Assembly (NCBI GenBank): GCA_018881555.1
Contig: JACAXG010000091.1
Location: 2,700,194-2,764,193 of the forward strand
Direction of reading: 5' to 3'
Source of the DNA: Amblyornis subalaris
Taxonomy: Eukaryota > Chordata > Aves > Passeriformes > Ptilonorhynchidae
DNA length: 64,000 nucleotides
Shown here: in pieces, positions 1 to 19,000 of the stretch
Numbering within the stretch: the first letter of the stretch is position 1
Layout of the letters: each line of letters opens with the position of its first letter
Made by a program: the position numbers and the translations under genes
The notes under the pieces: generated by a model
What the model was told of the DNA's origin: nothing
Database searches by the model: none
What the model saw: the letters and a program-made list of their open reading frames with translations, nothing else

Positions 1-247
1 CATCATGGCACAGGTTTATGTTAAAAAAACACCTTGACTTGTATTTTAGGACAATCACTGCACCCACTGTTACAGGCAGCTGTGGGAGCTCGAGAACAAA
101 CACGCTCCAATGTCAGACTGCCACCTTCACTTATGTCTCTGAATGGAAAGAAGAACACCTTTCCATTCAGAGCAGTAACAGCTGCTTTTTGGCACAGGTG
201 CCTCATTACCTGAGCCACAGAAGCCAAAACTGCCACCCAGCAACTCA

Positions 248-6130
<5,883 letters not shown>

Positions 6131-6151
6131 GGCTCCGTGCCTCTCACCGCG

Positions 6152-6181
6152 CTACCGGGAGCTCCGGCCGGAACGGCTCAT
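6152..6181 (-). promoter_or_regulatory. Short upstream ORF in the MTF1 5' leader
   Basis: An ATG at 6181-6179, directly after a good acceptor (TTGTGTTGCAG), opens a 9-codon frame ending TAG at 6152, about 21 bases before the MTF1 start. It would lie in the mature leader if the 5' intron at 6182-6437 is spliced. Start and stop are seen directly; an effect on translation is inference. Confidence 0.5.
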
Positions 6182-6437
6182 CTGCAACACAAGGACGGGC
6201 GGGGAGGTCAGGCGGNTCGGCCGGCCCGGCCCGGGCGCCGCTCCGCTCGTGGACACAGCCCCGGGGCNAGAGGTGGCGGCGCGGCCGGGCCGGGCCGAGC
6301 GCCGCGGTTCCACCCCGAGCGCGGCGCTACTCCCGCCCGGCCCTACGAAGAGCCACCACCGGTGTCTGCGCGGGCCCCACGGCCCCGGCCCGTCTTTCGT
6401 CTTTCCTCCTTTCCCTCCCCGCCCCTCCCCCGCTCAC
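6182..6437 (-). other. MTF1: Probable 5'-UTR mini-intron of MTF1
   Basis: On the minus strand a strong donor (ACCCG|GTGAGC, exon base 6438) and an acceptor (TTGTGTTGCAG, exon restarts at 6181) bracket 256 bases of very GC-rich sequence. A non-coding first exon would then lie upstream of 6438 within the CpG island. Inferred from splice consensus only. Confidence 0.5.
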
Positions 6438-6647
6438 CGGGTGCCGGCGGCGGCTCCGTCCCCGCCCCAGCGGCACCATGATCGCCGCGACTCACTTCCG
6501 CTTCCGGCCGCGCGCGGCCCGCCGGGAGCGTCGCGCCCGCCGCGGGGGCTNACGGGAGGGGGAGGGCACAGCGCCCCCGCGCGGCCGGGACACGGCTCGG
6601 GGCCGCCACCCACACGGGGCCGAGGCCGCGAAAAGGCTCCACATCTT

Positions 6648-6653
6648 TTTATT
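6648..6653 (-). terminator. INPP5B: INPP5B poly(A) signal AATAAA
   Basis: The AATAAA hexamer on the minus strand lies about 280 bases after the INPP5B stop codon, in an AT-rich 3' UTR (6654-6930). Cleavage is expected around 6625-6640, at the edge of the MTF1 CpG island and roughly 500 bases before the MTF1 ATG. Confidence 0.75.
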
Positions 6654-6930
6654 TAAATAGCAGGGACTTAAAACTTCTCAGTTTTTAAACAAGTTAAATA
6701 AAATACAGTGTAAATATCAGCTTTCATATTTTTTACTTCTCTACGTACAGCTTATTTAGAAACTTTATATACTTTACAGCATCATCAGGTGTCAAACTGC
6801 CTGATCTCTGCCTTCAAAAGCAATAGATTGTATAAAATACTGTGATATCAAAAAAAGCGCCAGTATAATGTACAAAAAATATTTTTACAGTAATTCGATA
6901 TCTAAAAATCAGATTAACTGCATCTGATAT

Positions 6931-7055
6931 TCACGGTAAATGGTCTTCTCTCACAAGGAACTGACGGATAAATTGCTGAGCTTTCCTCTTCTCAGCTATA
7001 TCAGGTGTGGGATGTCCAGGAGGAGGTCGGAGTAACAAGCCACCAAATACACTGG
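6931..7055 (-). CDS. INPP5B: INPP5B last coding exon
   Basis: The acceptor CTGCAG precedes CCAGTGTATTTGG. The exon encodes [16 protein letters not shown] and [14 protein letters not shown], then VREDHLP and TGA at 6933-6931. The human protein ends FLCNPL, a CaaX-type end; here that Cys is absent. The sequence CTT|GTGAGAG just before the divergent tail looks like a splice donor, so another 3' end is conceivable, but I see no acceptor downstream that would restore a Cys end. Confidence 0.88.
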
Positions 7056-10000
7056 CTGCAGGGAAAAGCCACACAGACACACGGTGAGAGCCCGGCNGCA
7101 GCAGCAGGACACCAATCCCAATCCCAGGGAAGAGTGCCTGGCTTCAGAATGGGGTAGGATAAAGCTGATGATCCCCACATCTCTGGGTCACTTTCCCAGG
7201 CTCCTGCTTTTCTATGGACTGTTCATTTATAATAAAAGGTTCAAAGCAGTACAAGCCACGACTGCACTCAGGTGTGAAGTGTTTTGTTGCCCTAACTGGG
7301 CAGCCCCTCTGAACAGAGAGGCAATTTTGCTTGCCTTACCAAGAATATTCACATCCAAATGGTTTTTCCCTGAATTCTTCAGTAGTTCTCGTAGAAATGC
7401 CATCAGATATTCAAATACGTTTTTATGGCACGCTGGCAGGTCAGAGATAATCTGAGGAGGGAAAACCCCAACATTTATACTGCAGACACAGCAATGGCTT
7501 CCAGCTGTACCTGCTCCCAACATCCCCCTGTACATAAGTGCCAACAGCTCTTCGTAACCCAGAAGCACCAATTCTAGATCCTTTCTATTACCAGATGATT
7601 AACTCACTGAGAGCAAAACCCTGTGGCTGGTGTGGCAGAGGACAGTTTGCCTGCCCTCCCTCCGGAATGGGAGCCAGTCCCTCAGGGAAGCTGGCGATAC
7701 CTGGCAGCTCAGCTCGTAGTTGCCGGTGCTCTCCAGACAGGAGCTGTAGAACCTGCAGCAGACGACAGGCTCGGGCAGGCTCTCCAGGAAGAGCAGCAGG
7801 GCCTCTGCCACCGAGTGGTTGCTGCCCACTGATCCAAACACGGTTAAGGAAGAGCACGCCAAGATCTAGGCTGGTCCTATTTCTGCTGAAACACGAAACA
7901 CCTTTGGTTAGGTGTCCCAGGACTCTGCCTACAGCTCACAGCTTTGGGTTAATCCCCTGCACTCCACANGAGCTGTTGCTGTTGGCAGTTGGACACTTGT
8001 GTAATTCACTGATGTCTCCANGGCTCAGCGGAGGCTTTCGGAGCGATGACACAGAGCCACGAGGAACTGCAGAGCTCAGTCACCCCAGGAGGAGAGACAG
8101 CAACTTAAAAACCTCTCTCAGCTTTGGTCACTACGGCATAGTGAGCCTTCCTGGACCTCAGTCCAAAAGGATACGGAAAGTATCGTACATTCCCTTGTCC
8201 AAACAGTCTCGGATTTGCTCAAATTCGGATCTGAGGCCTGGCTGCTGAAACAGGTCCTCCTGCAAAGACAACCCTTCATGAGTCCAAGGAAAATAGGTGA
8301 CTTTTGGGTAAATAGAGCAATGTCCTTTTAATCTGCCTGGAAAGTCTCTCCAAATTGGTGGTTATCACCCAAGCATCAGCACAAGCAGCTGTAAGAAGGC
8401 TGTGGCACTCCAGTGAGAGCAGGGCAGGAGCACACTGCTGATGCCTGGACACATAGACACAGTCACCAGCACCAAACAGTGCAACCCGGGCCACCAGGAT
8501 CACTTATCTCCCATGGTCTTTGGCCAAACACCTACAGCTCACAGTGGTTGCTATTACCAGTATCTTCTTCAAAACTTAACCTAATGCAAACAACTCATTT
8601 AGTGTTTCCAGTGCCAACCTGCTGGGAAGCGTTGCGATTCAAGTGATCCACCATCATCCACAGCTCTTTTGGGATGTCCATAGGCTTTTCACCTTGGGCA
8701 GGATCATCACTCATNTCTACTGGCATCAGAGTCTGAGGGAGGGCAGTGTGGGGAGGGGGGAGACAAACAAAAGGTAGCTAGCCAAGTTCTTATTCAACTN
8801 AGCAAAAATACTTCACAAAGCTTATACCTGAGAATTGAGAATTCTTAATAAAAATAAAAAGGCCTTAGCATCTGATTTTAATGGCTCTTGTGTGCTTGGA
8901 AAGGAATCTNGTCTTTAACTCACAAGTCTCCGAATGGATTCTGCTGACATGTCCTGGATTGGTTCCCTCATGTAACACAGCGTATGGATGGGAGACCCAA
9001 AGCAACTTGGCAAATAGTTGCCTGTTACAGATAGAAAATAATCCTTCCCCCTGATAAGATGTAAGACCAAGATATCTTCAAGTTTTTCCTCTCCAGAGTT
9101 TAAGCGAGTAGCTGTTGATTTATTAACAAACACCTCCAGCTCAACTGTGATCTCAGCATCTGCCAGAAGATGATAAAAAACCCACACTCAGTTACAACCA
9201 GCATTAAACCAAAAGCCTGCAAACAGGCACAGCACTCTCAGAAGCGTAGAGGGAACTAAGCCAGAAGGGGACAATATCAGCTCATTAACATGAGATGAAC
9301 AATGAGGAGCTCACCTGACAGCAAGAAGCCCTTACTGGGATTAGCAGTCAGCCACTCCTTGCAGTAGGTTTCCTCATCTGGTTTGCTGATAAATTCGAAC
9401 TGGCAGGGCACTTGGCCGTTGCGGATTGTAAACCTCTCTACCTGCAGCTGCATGTATTTAACGTCCTCAAAATGGATCTAGAAACAAATGTCAGTCACCA
9501 TCATCAGCCACCTTGCCGAGACCCAGCAGCAATTCCTATCCTATGAGTTAATTATTAAGCACCAAAACAACTAGATTAACCCTTTGCTCCCACATCCCAT
9601 CTNTTCCAGGACTACATAGGACCACACTTGCTTACTCTGAATGCCAAAGACCTTTGTGTCAGTGGGCCCTTTAAAACAAATGCTCCCCTCAAATAACTAC
9701 AATAAAATTGAGAATGAGATAGCTGTGGCCTCAAATATCTCCTGGGCTTATCTTTATAGTCCCAGCACACAAAGCAAATGCTGGTTTGTGACCTTCTCCA
9801 AATCCTTCAGATTTTACATTTTATGTTTGAAAGAACAAGTCAGAGCAAGGGTCACAAACCACCTTTTAACTTTCTCTCTTCCCACCTCAGGGAGTGACAC
9901 ACCCTCTGTTTCAGTCTTAGGCTGATGGAATTTCCTGGCATCTAAACAGGAACAAAGATTCCTAGGGCTTGTAAACGGAGAGCAGCTGGATGTCAAAATA

Positions 10001-13000
10001 NTCTACTTTTTGGAACCAGACTCCAGGGCTTAGAATCCACCTTCTACTGCTGGGGTCTAGGGTTGCTTGGTTCCTTCAGGGAGTGCTGGCACACGACCAT
10101 GCCCTACCTCTCTGCGGGACAGCGTCACCGAGGGAATGTTGGCATTCTCCAGCTTATCCAGGGAGCGGACTATTTCCTCAAAGGCTTTTCGATACAGCTC
10201 CTCATTCACCACCTTCACCTGAAAAGNACACACACCGCTCCAGCTGGCATTTACTGTGCCTCTGCAGGACAGCTGGAACACAGCTGGAAACATGAGAAGT
10301 GATTTGATTTTAGCAGCACACCAGAGTATACAACACAGGTAAAGGGCAGAGCCACGGGGAGCACTAATCTCCAAGATTTTCTCATGATCCAATGGTAAAG
10401 GACCTTGCCATAACCCAGTCACTACTAGATCAACCTTTTTTTTTTTTTTCCTCTGAAAAAAAAGTTTTACAACACACTACCGTGTTCCCAAAGAACACCC
10501 ACAGACATTCAGGCCTTGTCCTGCTTAACTGGAGTATCATTTACACAACCCTTGCTTACTACAACCAACAATCTCATCTCCATCTCTGATCCAGCCCACC
10601 TTCCAAGCCACTGTTTTCTGCAGATGCCATAAAAGCAGGAGAGGGAAATCAGCACCCAAAGGATGAGGTCAGCAGAGCTGCCTCCTTCAGCATTGATGTA
10701 CTTACCCCAATATCAAACACCGAGCTCACTGGCTTGTGGTCACTGAGCTTCAGAGCCATGTGGCTGCGATAGCTCAGCTGGGCAATGTTCTGCCCTTTCC
10801 AGAGTATCCGATCACACCACGCTGGAACACGACACTTCTCACTAAAACAGAGCAAGAAATCNCCGTTTCCAGGGAAAATTAACATGAGATGAACGTTACA
10901 GGTGCAGTAACAACACGGGGCAGAACACTGCTCGCCCAGAGATCNGGGTTTCCTGCCATGGCCTGGAGCTCATTCCCTCCCAAAGTGGTATTTTTAACAG
11001 TTTCTTTGCGTAGATATAAAAAGTTTGGCTGTCTACTATGAGGTATCTCTAGCTCATGCTTTTCTTCCTACTTCTTCAAAGGTGCAAGANACAATAACAT
11101 ACAAAACAATATTCAAGCATTTTTGACCGTAAAAGCCACGAAAAATATAAACTCGGGCTCTACATTTAAAGTTTGCATTTATTTTTTTCACTGACTGTTG
11201 CACAGATTTCATTCCTGCACTTGCAGCTGAAGTTCCTGGTTTGCTAAGAATAAAGGGGCTGCTCATCCTTTACAAGAAGGATGGTTCTCACAGGCTTTTG
11301 AAGAACAGCACAGTTGACTCCATGTCAAACCTGGCTGGTCTCACCTGAGCAGGTACAGCAGAGATCAGCAAAAAAAGAGATCCTAAAAGTTTTGCTTGGG
11401 AAAAAATCCCAGCAAACCAAAAAAAAAAAATTAAACTAGCTAAAAGGATTCCTTAATTTTGTACACCTCTAACTAAGAGGAAACCTAATAGGATTATTAT
11501 TGGGAAAAAAAGATTAGGAATATCTGACAAATAGCAGTGGGAAAAAAACAAGGTAAATAGATTTAACAGGAGATTAATTTTGGAGCCAAGGGAGAGAACC
11601 AGAAATAATCTCAGAACTGTTCCTATTTACAGCCATTNGACCTGCAATTTTTTTTAGCCTTGTTTTTACTTCCTGCAGTGATAACATCAGCTGTTTGTGG
11701 CATCATACTGTACCTTGTGTCCCAGTCATCACAGCCAGCATCATACTTGTATGTTGGCTGGAAAGAGATCTCTCCCTCTGTGAAGCCTTCAAAGACTGCA
11801 TTTGCCTTCATTTGCCTCTTCAGCTACAAAAGAAGAGAAAACGAAAACTTTAATTTTAGATAAGCTCAAGCACAATTTCCATATGAGCTAAAAGGGAGAC
11901 ATTGAACACAGAGAAGGCCAAGGAGTTGTGAGGTTTGTACCAAGCACCCTCAGCACCATGTGCAGGTAGATGAGACAGCAGTACCTGGTCGTACTGGCAG
12001 AGCTCTAGAAATGCCTTCTCCTCTACAAGCTGCTTCACTTTTGCCACGTCCAGTTCCTCCAGCCGATAGTTGAGGTCCCCCAGCCACAGGATCACACTGA
12101 AAGGGAACATACACCAGAATGGTGTATGTCCAGGCAGAGGCCTGGAGCTGCCCCAGAGTGCAGCCAGCCGTGGCCAGCAGCTCCGCTCTGCAGCTCTGGG
12201 GCTCTCCNCATCACAACCTCTCTGATGAGAGCAGCCATAGCTGTTCTCATCAGAGACAAGAAGAGTGAAGAAAGAGAAGCTACCTTTTCTATTTTTGCCA
12301 TTATTATTNGCTGTTCTGCATGTTTGTCACTATCCCTTAATAACTGGTGCTGTTACCATTCCACACTGACTGAATTCCACAACTGAGGCTGTCAGTACTT
12401 ATTCCTGCCCCATTCCCACTCCAGGCTTGAGAACAAAACAAGGCCTGGGAGAGCATAAGGCAACAAGCGACCTGTCAGAACTGTGTCAGCCNTCTCCAAA
12501 CCTCTCCAGCATTTCTGTCCCTTCCAGTTTATGTCACTGGGATCCCCATCCTTGCCCCCCAGCACACGCACAAGGTGCTCCCTTGCACGTGCCATGATTC
12601 CCACAGGCAGGTGGGAAGCGTACTCGTGTCTGCCGATTGTGAGAGGGGGCAGATTTGGATCCGACTGGCAGAACTGCATCCGAGAGCAGATGTCTTTGAA
12701 GTCCTGGTTCCTCCGCTCATATTCCTCCGTGTGAGCTGCGAGGTGAGAATTCACAATGCACACGCTGGTGTTGTGGAACTTAAACCTGATGGCAACACCA
12801 CCTTTGTTACCCTGGAAGACAAAGACGAAGACATTGGTCAGAAGCTTCTTCACCGCGGATGAATCCACAAATGAGTTACAGTGGCAAGTGGACAAGCCAG
12901 AAGACTTTGAGGCAGACTGTTTAATTCCAGGCTGAAAATCCTAATTAGTGATTACTGCTCTGAACATTGGCAAGCACATNGCAATTCCCTCTTGCAGTGC

Positions 13001-16000
13001 CCTGAGCTGGCACAGGGATAGGACTACCTGCTTCTAGAGGCAGCCACAGCCCTTAGCTGGAAGCATAACCACCGCATGCGAGGAGAGGGTTTCTTCCAAA
13101 TCTTGCCCCTTTTTGTGCACAGTTGACGTTCTTACCATTCTCCCCATGATTCCAGTTCCCACAGTCTCAACTTCCACCTCGGAGATGTTCAAAGCAAGGT
13201 CTGCCTTCACGTACAACAGGAGCATGATCCCCACCAGCCGCACAAGCTTCACCTGAAAAACAGACCCTGGTCCATTAAATGCTGTAGTGGAAGAGATTTG
13301 CTGAGAGAAGGCACATTGCCCCCCATCCAGAACATGNGTCACCAAAAAGAGAGTTCCAGGATCATCCAATGCACCAGCTGGGCTTACAGTGCACAGGCCC
13401 CCAGCAGCACAGCTCAGGAAGAAGCAGGGAGCAACATCAGTAAAGGAAGTTGAAGCCCTGAACAAGAGCTACAGNGCAGGCATAAGCCCATGGAAGGATC
13501 TTCCCTTCAACAACAAAGACATGAAGCAGACCTATGGAGCAGGATCTCAAACATAAGCAGTGTTCCTACCAAAACACCTTCACAGCTCATTCCACCATGC
13601 ATTGTAGACAGACATGGCAGAAGCTACAAAACTTCCTTTTCTCCTTCCCCAAAACAGCAGGAGNTCCTTTGATGTGGAGAAGCCTTGCTCTGGTTCCCAT
13701 CCTGCCCCCGCCTCAGCACCCTGCACAGCAACACTACCTACAGAACCTGCAGAGCCTCTGGAAGACACAGCCATGGAGAATCAGAGAAAGCAAAGGGAAA
13801 AGAGGCCCAAGTGAAAAATGATTCCACACTCAAACCTCCCCAAAAGGCACATTTACCTTTGCATATTTGGCATCTGGGTGAAGACTATCTGTTACAGCTT
13901 TAAACCATTCTTCTTCCTTCGGAGTGTCATTGAAAAAGAAGGCTTCTTTAGTCAGATCAAGCTCCTGGAAACTGTGTTAGAAGAAGGAACCCATGGATGC
14001 ATGCACTTGTTTATAACTTTCCAACCCTTTCTCTGGGAAAGAACTAAATTGATTTATACTCACTAAATTGATTTATACTCACTAAATTGATTTATACTCA
14101 CTAAATTTATAACCAAAAACTCAAATTCAGTTATGCTGATTGTAGAGGTAGGTTAAATGTAAAGCTACATTACTATCAGTATTACACCAAATGGCATTAA
14201 AGATTTTGTAACACTGAGAGGCCAAACCCTACCAGACCAACAGCCCTTTCCGGCTGCGCACACACCCACCCCGGAGCTGTGCAATGCACTGCAGCAGCGC
14301 CAACATTCCTGTGGTGTCCTGGCTGAGCTCCTCCGTGTGACAGATCCNCCGGCACAGCCCAGGTTTGGGAGGATGGGCCAGGGAGAGACACTCACCCCAC
14401 GCAGTAAATGTCTGGGGGCTCAGCATCACACCTCAGCCAGGGCTGGAGGCTCTCCGTGGGTGACTGACCGTTCACGTTGTATGTCCCGACAAAAACCCTG
14501 CAAAGACAGTGCNTGAATGCCAGAGCTGCAAACCCCAGAGCCCAGGGAATGCTGTTAACCAGGTAAATAATGTTACATATAACTAACGTGTTGCCAGGGA
14601 AAATGAAACAATGTGACAAAGTTTAAATCCCTAAAATTATTTAACTGCAGATGCACCTTTACAGACACATTTTATAGAAGGACACAAAGTATTATAGGAA
14701 AAAAATTAGACTGTATCTGCACAGCAGCAGTTTGAAATTATATATTCACAAAATGAGATGCATAAAAAGATTTCAAACAGCAAAGTTTTGGTCCTAATTA
14801 TATATTTCACTCAAGCTCTTTCTTATGACCTCATTGGAACAACTACATGGATCAGCAGTGGACAGAAATGGAGAGGGAGAAGGTTTGAGTGCACAGAGCT
14901 GATGCATTTCNGGACACTGTCTAAAATAAGCACAGAAAAAAGTTATTTCAAAAAGGCCATTTTCTCCACAAGAACCATGAGGCAAGTCTTGACAGAGACA
15001 TGAATGAAATTCTGCTCTGCTCATGCCTGAAGGTAGAAAGAAAACTGTTCTGGAAAGTATGGATCATACTTTTCTAAGGAATTTCCTGTTTGTGGGGACA
15101 CGGGATGAAATAATGGACATGAGTATTCTGACAGCCTATGCTTACAACCCACAAAAGTAAGTTCTTCTTAGGAGTGATCATTACCTGTAGTTCTGGATGT
15201 GTGTGTAGGAATCCTCCATTTGTACAAGCTGAGATTTAACAATAGTATCTCTTAGTCCAAACTTTGGTTCTGATAANATCGAGGCCTTGTTTGAAGCCAT
15301 AACATGGGAGGCCTGGATCTGTGCAGTTCTCACTTCAGGCTTGCATTTGTTTTGCCTGCAAATGAAAGCAAAACTGCAGATGAAGCCCAGGCTATCCACA
15401 CACCCTAACTAGCATATTTCTGCCACCAAGGCCTTAATTCACATTTTTCTGTCTGTTCACTAAAGACAGACAATGTTTGGGATAAGCCAAGAAGATTGAA
15501 ATGAGCATTTGTTAGCAGGGTTGAGATCTCCAGACAAAACCAGTTTAACTAACTGAAATAACAAATGGTTTTCAGCATCCTGGTGCAGCCTGTNGATGCA
15601 GAGCAGGCCTTACACCCGGATAATGATACAAAACCTGTACACCTTCTCTGCTTACTGGAGCAAGGAGAGGGAAATATCATCTCCTGCTGCCTCTGCTCAG
15701 CCCTTCTGACCTCAGCTAGAGAATGAAGAACTGTGTTTGTTTATAAAGCCTTCTGGTGGAAATCTTCCAGCTCTGCCCCAAGGGGGTGGAGGTAGAGGTG
15801 GTTTTGCTTTGTGTCTCCTGGCTCTGCAAACTCCTTTTGCAACTGAAGTAATGCCATGGTTTGGGAGTTCCCACCAGNGAATGGATGGTATAAACTTAAG
15901 GTCAGCAACCTGCGTACCAGTGCCAAGGACAGCACNCAGACAGACCCTGAATGATACGCATCAGGGTCCACAAAGTCCTGGGAACTGGAAAATGAAACTG

Positions 16001-19000
16001 TAACATTTTAAGAGTGTATCTATGAGACACAGTGGCCCTAAGCCAAAGCTCTCTGAATTCAAAATAAACAATGCTAGCAGGTCTTGTCCCACTAATCAGC
16101 CAAAATACGCCCAAATAGGGGACTAGCAGGATTGCCTCTGAGGGAATGGGATGAAATTTCCACTAACGTTTTGACAGCATGCTTATGACGAACTTTCTTC
16201 TCTCTTAACGAGAATCCGCAGATTCTCATCTCAAAAAGTTTCCAGCTTCTGCTCCAGACCCCCCCATCTCTGTGCACTGACCCNCCGCGGCCACCAGCAG
16301 ATGGAACCGATAAGGCGGCCGCAGGGTTGCTGCAGCACAGGGCGCAGAGCTCACCCACTGGCACCAGGGAAACGCTCTTCCCCTCGGGGTCCAGGAAACC
16401 CACATCACCAGAAAAACCCAGATCACCAGGAAGCTCAGACAGCTCTCTGCACTTTCTGCTTCTTTCTCTAGACAACACNGCACCAACCATTTGCCACGCT
16501 CAGTTCATTCCATCCTTACACTATCACCTAGGACCNGGAATGTTGGTGTTCTCTGTGTTTACTGCCACTGTACAGAGATCCTCTGAGGAGGGAGGCACAG
16601 CTAAACCAGCTCAGAAACGTGTCCACCACTGTNACTGCCCACTGGACCTTCCACAAGGAGTTGGCGTGCACAGCTCCCTTCAGCTGCAGCACCGAACCTG
16701 CACACGACGGAGACACCATACCTGGGAGCGCTTCCGTCNGTGCTGTCGTGGCTGCAGCTCTGACTGGCTGCAGCCTTTTTTCCATTCTGTTTGACACCTT
16801 CAGAGCCAACCACTTCTGGAAAAAAAAAAAAAAAAACCAAAAAAGTTTCACTTTAAACACAAAGCGTTCTTCAATTTATCAACATGCTTATGTAAACACT
16901 GGCAAAAATCTGTGGGCAGAATATAATTTAGATTTGTGTGGAAAAACAAAGTGCCCCACAGTCTCTCTTTCAGCTATCTGACAGATTTGGCTTACTTTGA
17001 CCCAACTGTTCTGTGATGATGCAGCTTCCCCTGCAGAGGAANAGCTGACAGGAGCCACAGAGAGCAAAAGAACCACTGCCTGCTGTGGGAGCACTTGCTG
17101 CTGGCTCTCCCTTGCAGCTAAGNTAAAGCAGGACTTAGCAGCACAAAATCCAGAGCTTTACCCTGGGAATCTGAAATATGTATGTTAATAGCAGATTTTT
17201 CCTTTCTGAAGCAAGACAGGAAGTACAAAGAAAGGGAAAAAAAAGGGAAACAAACAAACCCCACAGCACCCTTTAAAGGGTTTCTACCTATCTTCAAATA
17301 CCCAGCAAGGCACAGGTGTCTCCCCCCTCAAGGCTGGGCAGTACAGAGTCACACCACAGACCCACTGAACCTCAGCAGAAACATCTGCCTCAATACAAAC
17401 TGCACAGTCCTAAAGCAGTAAGGGGGCTACTACCACACAAATCTAACTAACCACAGGTGTGACACTNAACACATCACACTACCTTAGCAAAATTTGACCA
17501 GTCTTTCAGCATTTTGTTTCAATTACAACATTCTGCTCCTAAAAGTAGCAAAATAACAGTTAAAAAAGAGGATTCNGGGGGAGGTCTCTGTGTTTAAGAC
17601 ACAAAAGCAGCAATCTTAAAATCATGCTCCTTGGCACACAAATCTAATGATGATGTAGAAATTGTTAAGGTTGTCGGGTTCTAGGCATTCAGCTGAGCTT
17701 CTCCTTCAGTGGACACAACCCAGAAAAAATTAAGATGTTATTGCTGTCACAGAACATTCTGCAGAACAAGAGTGCAAAACAGAAATAGAACTTGCAGTAC
17801 TTCACCCAGGCCTTCGGGATACAAACCAGCTGGCAAGAGGTGGCCAAATTCTCAGCCTGGAAAACCTCTTCTGCCCAAGAGCCCTCTGAGAATAGACTGT
17901 GTAAGAGGATTTATCAGAGCTTGGACACAGAAGAGCACGTGACTCAAACCTCACTGCGTATCACACAGCTCAAGGCAAGCAGAATTGACCAGGAGCACGC
18001 AGAGATGCACTGAGAAGGGTNGGCCTGGGGAGCTGGGACACAGCAGTTTCTCCATGGGCTTTGAGAACTCAATTACTACTCCTTGGACCTCTGCAAGCTC
18101 TCCTGATAACAACCATGCAACAGCCCTTGAGACTGAGTGACAGGAACCAACCTGAACTTTCACCTCAATGGACAATTGTTACTTTGGTGCTTTATTACCC
18201 ACATGGGACCAAGCCACTTGCCAGCACGCAGAAGGCATTATTGCAGAATGGAAAGATGTGTGAGCCTGCTGCTGACACAACTGCTACATGATCCAAAGAT
18301 CAGTCATACATCACACCTTGCCTTCTAACCTCATGGGTGGAAATCAGCTTTAGGCAGGATTCTCTTAAGAAAGAGATTAGCCTTGGAAAAGGGCTGTTTC
18401 CCTTAGATAAATTTATAGCTAGGCACAGATTTCTGTAGCCAGAGGGATCTATATGGTAGCGCTCTGAAGTGGAATAATGACCTTGTTCAATAATTGAACT
18501 GAGCACAGAAATACCGAGCTACATGCAGAGATTACAGGGGGTCTCAATTGCACAGGATCNGCAGTTAAATGAGATTTAAGCAGTAATAAAGGCATTCATG
18601 TTAAAAACGTGCAGTGACATTATAGTACTGTTCTACAGCAGAAAAATGTATCATATCTCCTGGATAAAGCAGGATTCATGCTGAGCGTCCAAAGGTGAGA
18701 ATTAAATTAGCCTTCATGCAATGAGAGGAGCCCAGCCTAAACGCAGCAGGGTACAGCAGAAAAGGCAACATTCAGTTTCTGAATCCCACACTGACTTCCA
18801 GGAATTGCTTTAGCTCTGCATCTTCTCTCNCGTGCGCTGTGCAGAGCGGGAAACGGCACCGAGCACCGCGAGCGGCGGGGTCGGCGCAGCCCGCGCCCAC
18901 CGCGGAGGAGGCGCCGGGAGAGCGCGGCCCGCCCGGCGGAGCCGACCCGGGCGCACGGGGCGGGCACCGGCTGGCAAAGCCGCCCGAGCCCCGGCGGCCA

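Noticed and set aside
16352..16490. Possible extra INPP5B exon ([19 protein letters not shown]) with a GTGAGC donor
   Set aside because: It would end in phase 1 while the next exon needs phase 2, and its neighbours already join in frame without it. I recognise no family similarity.
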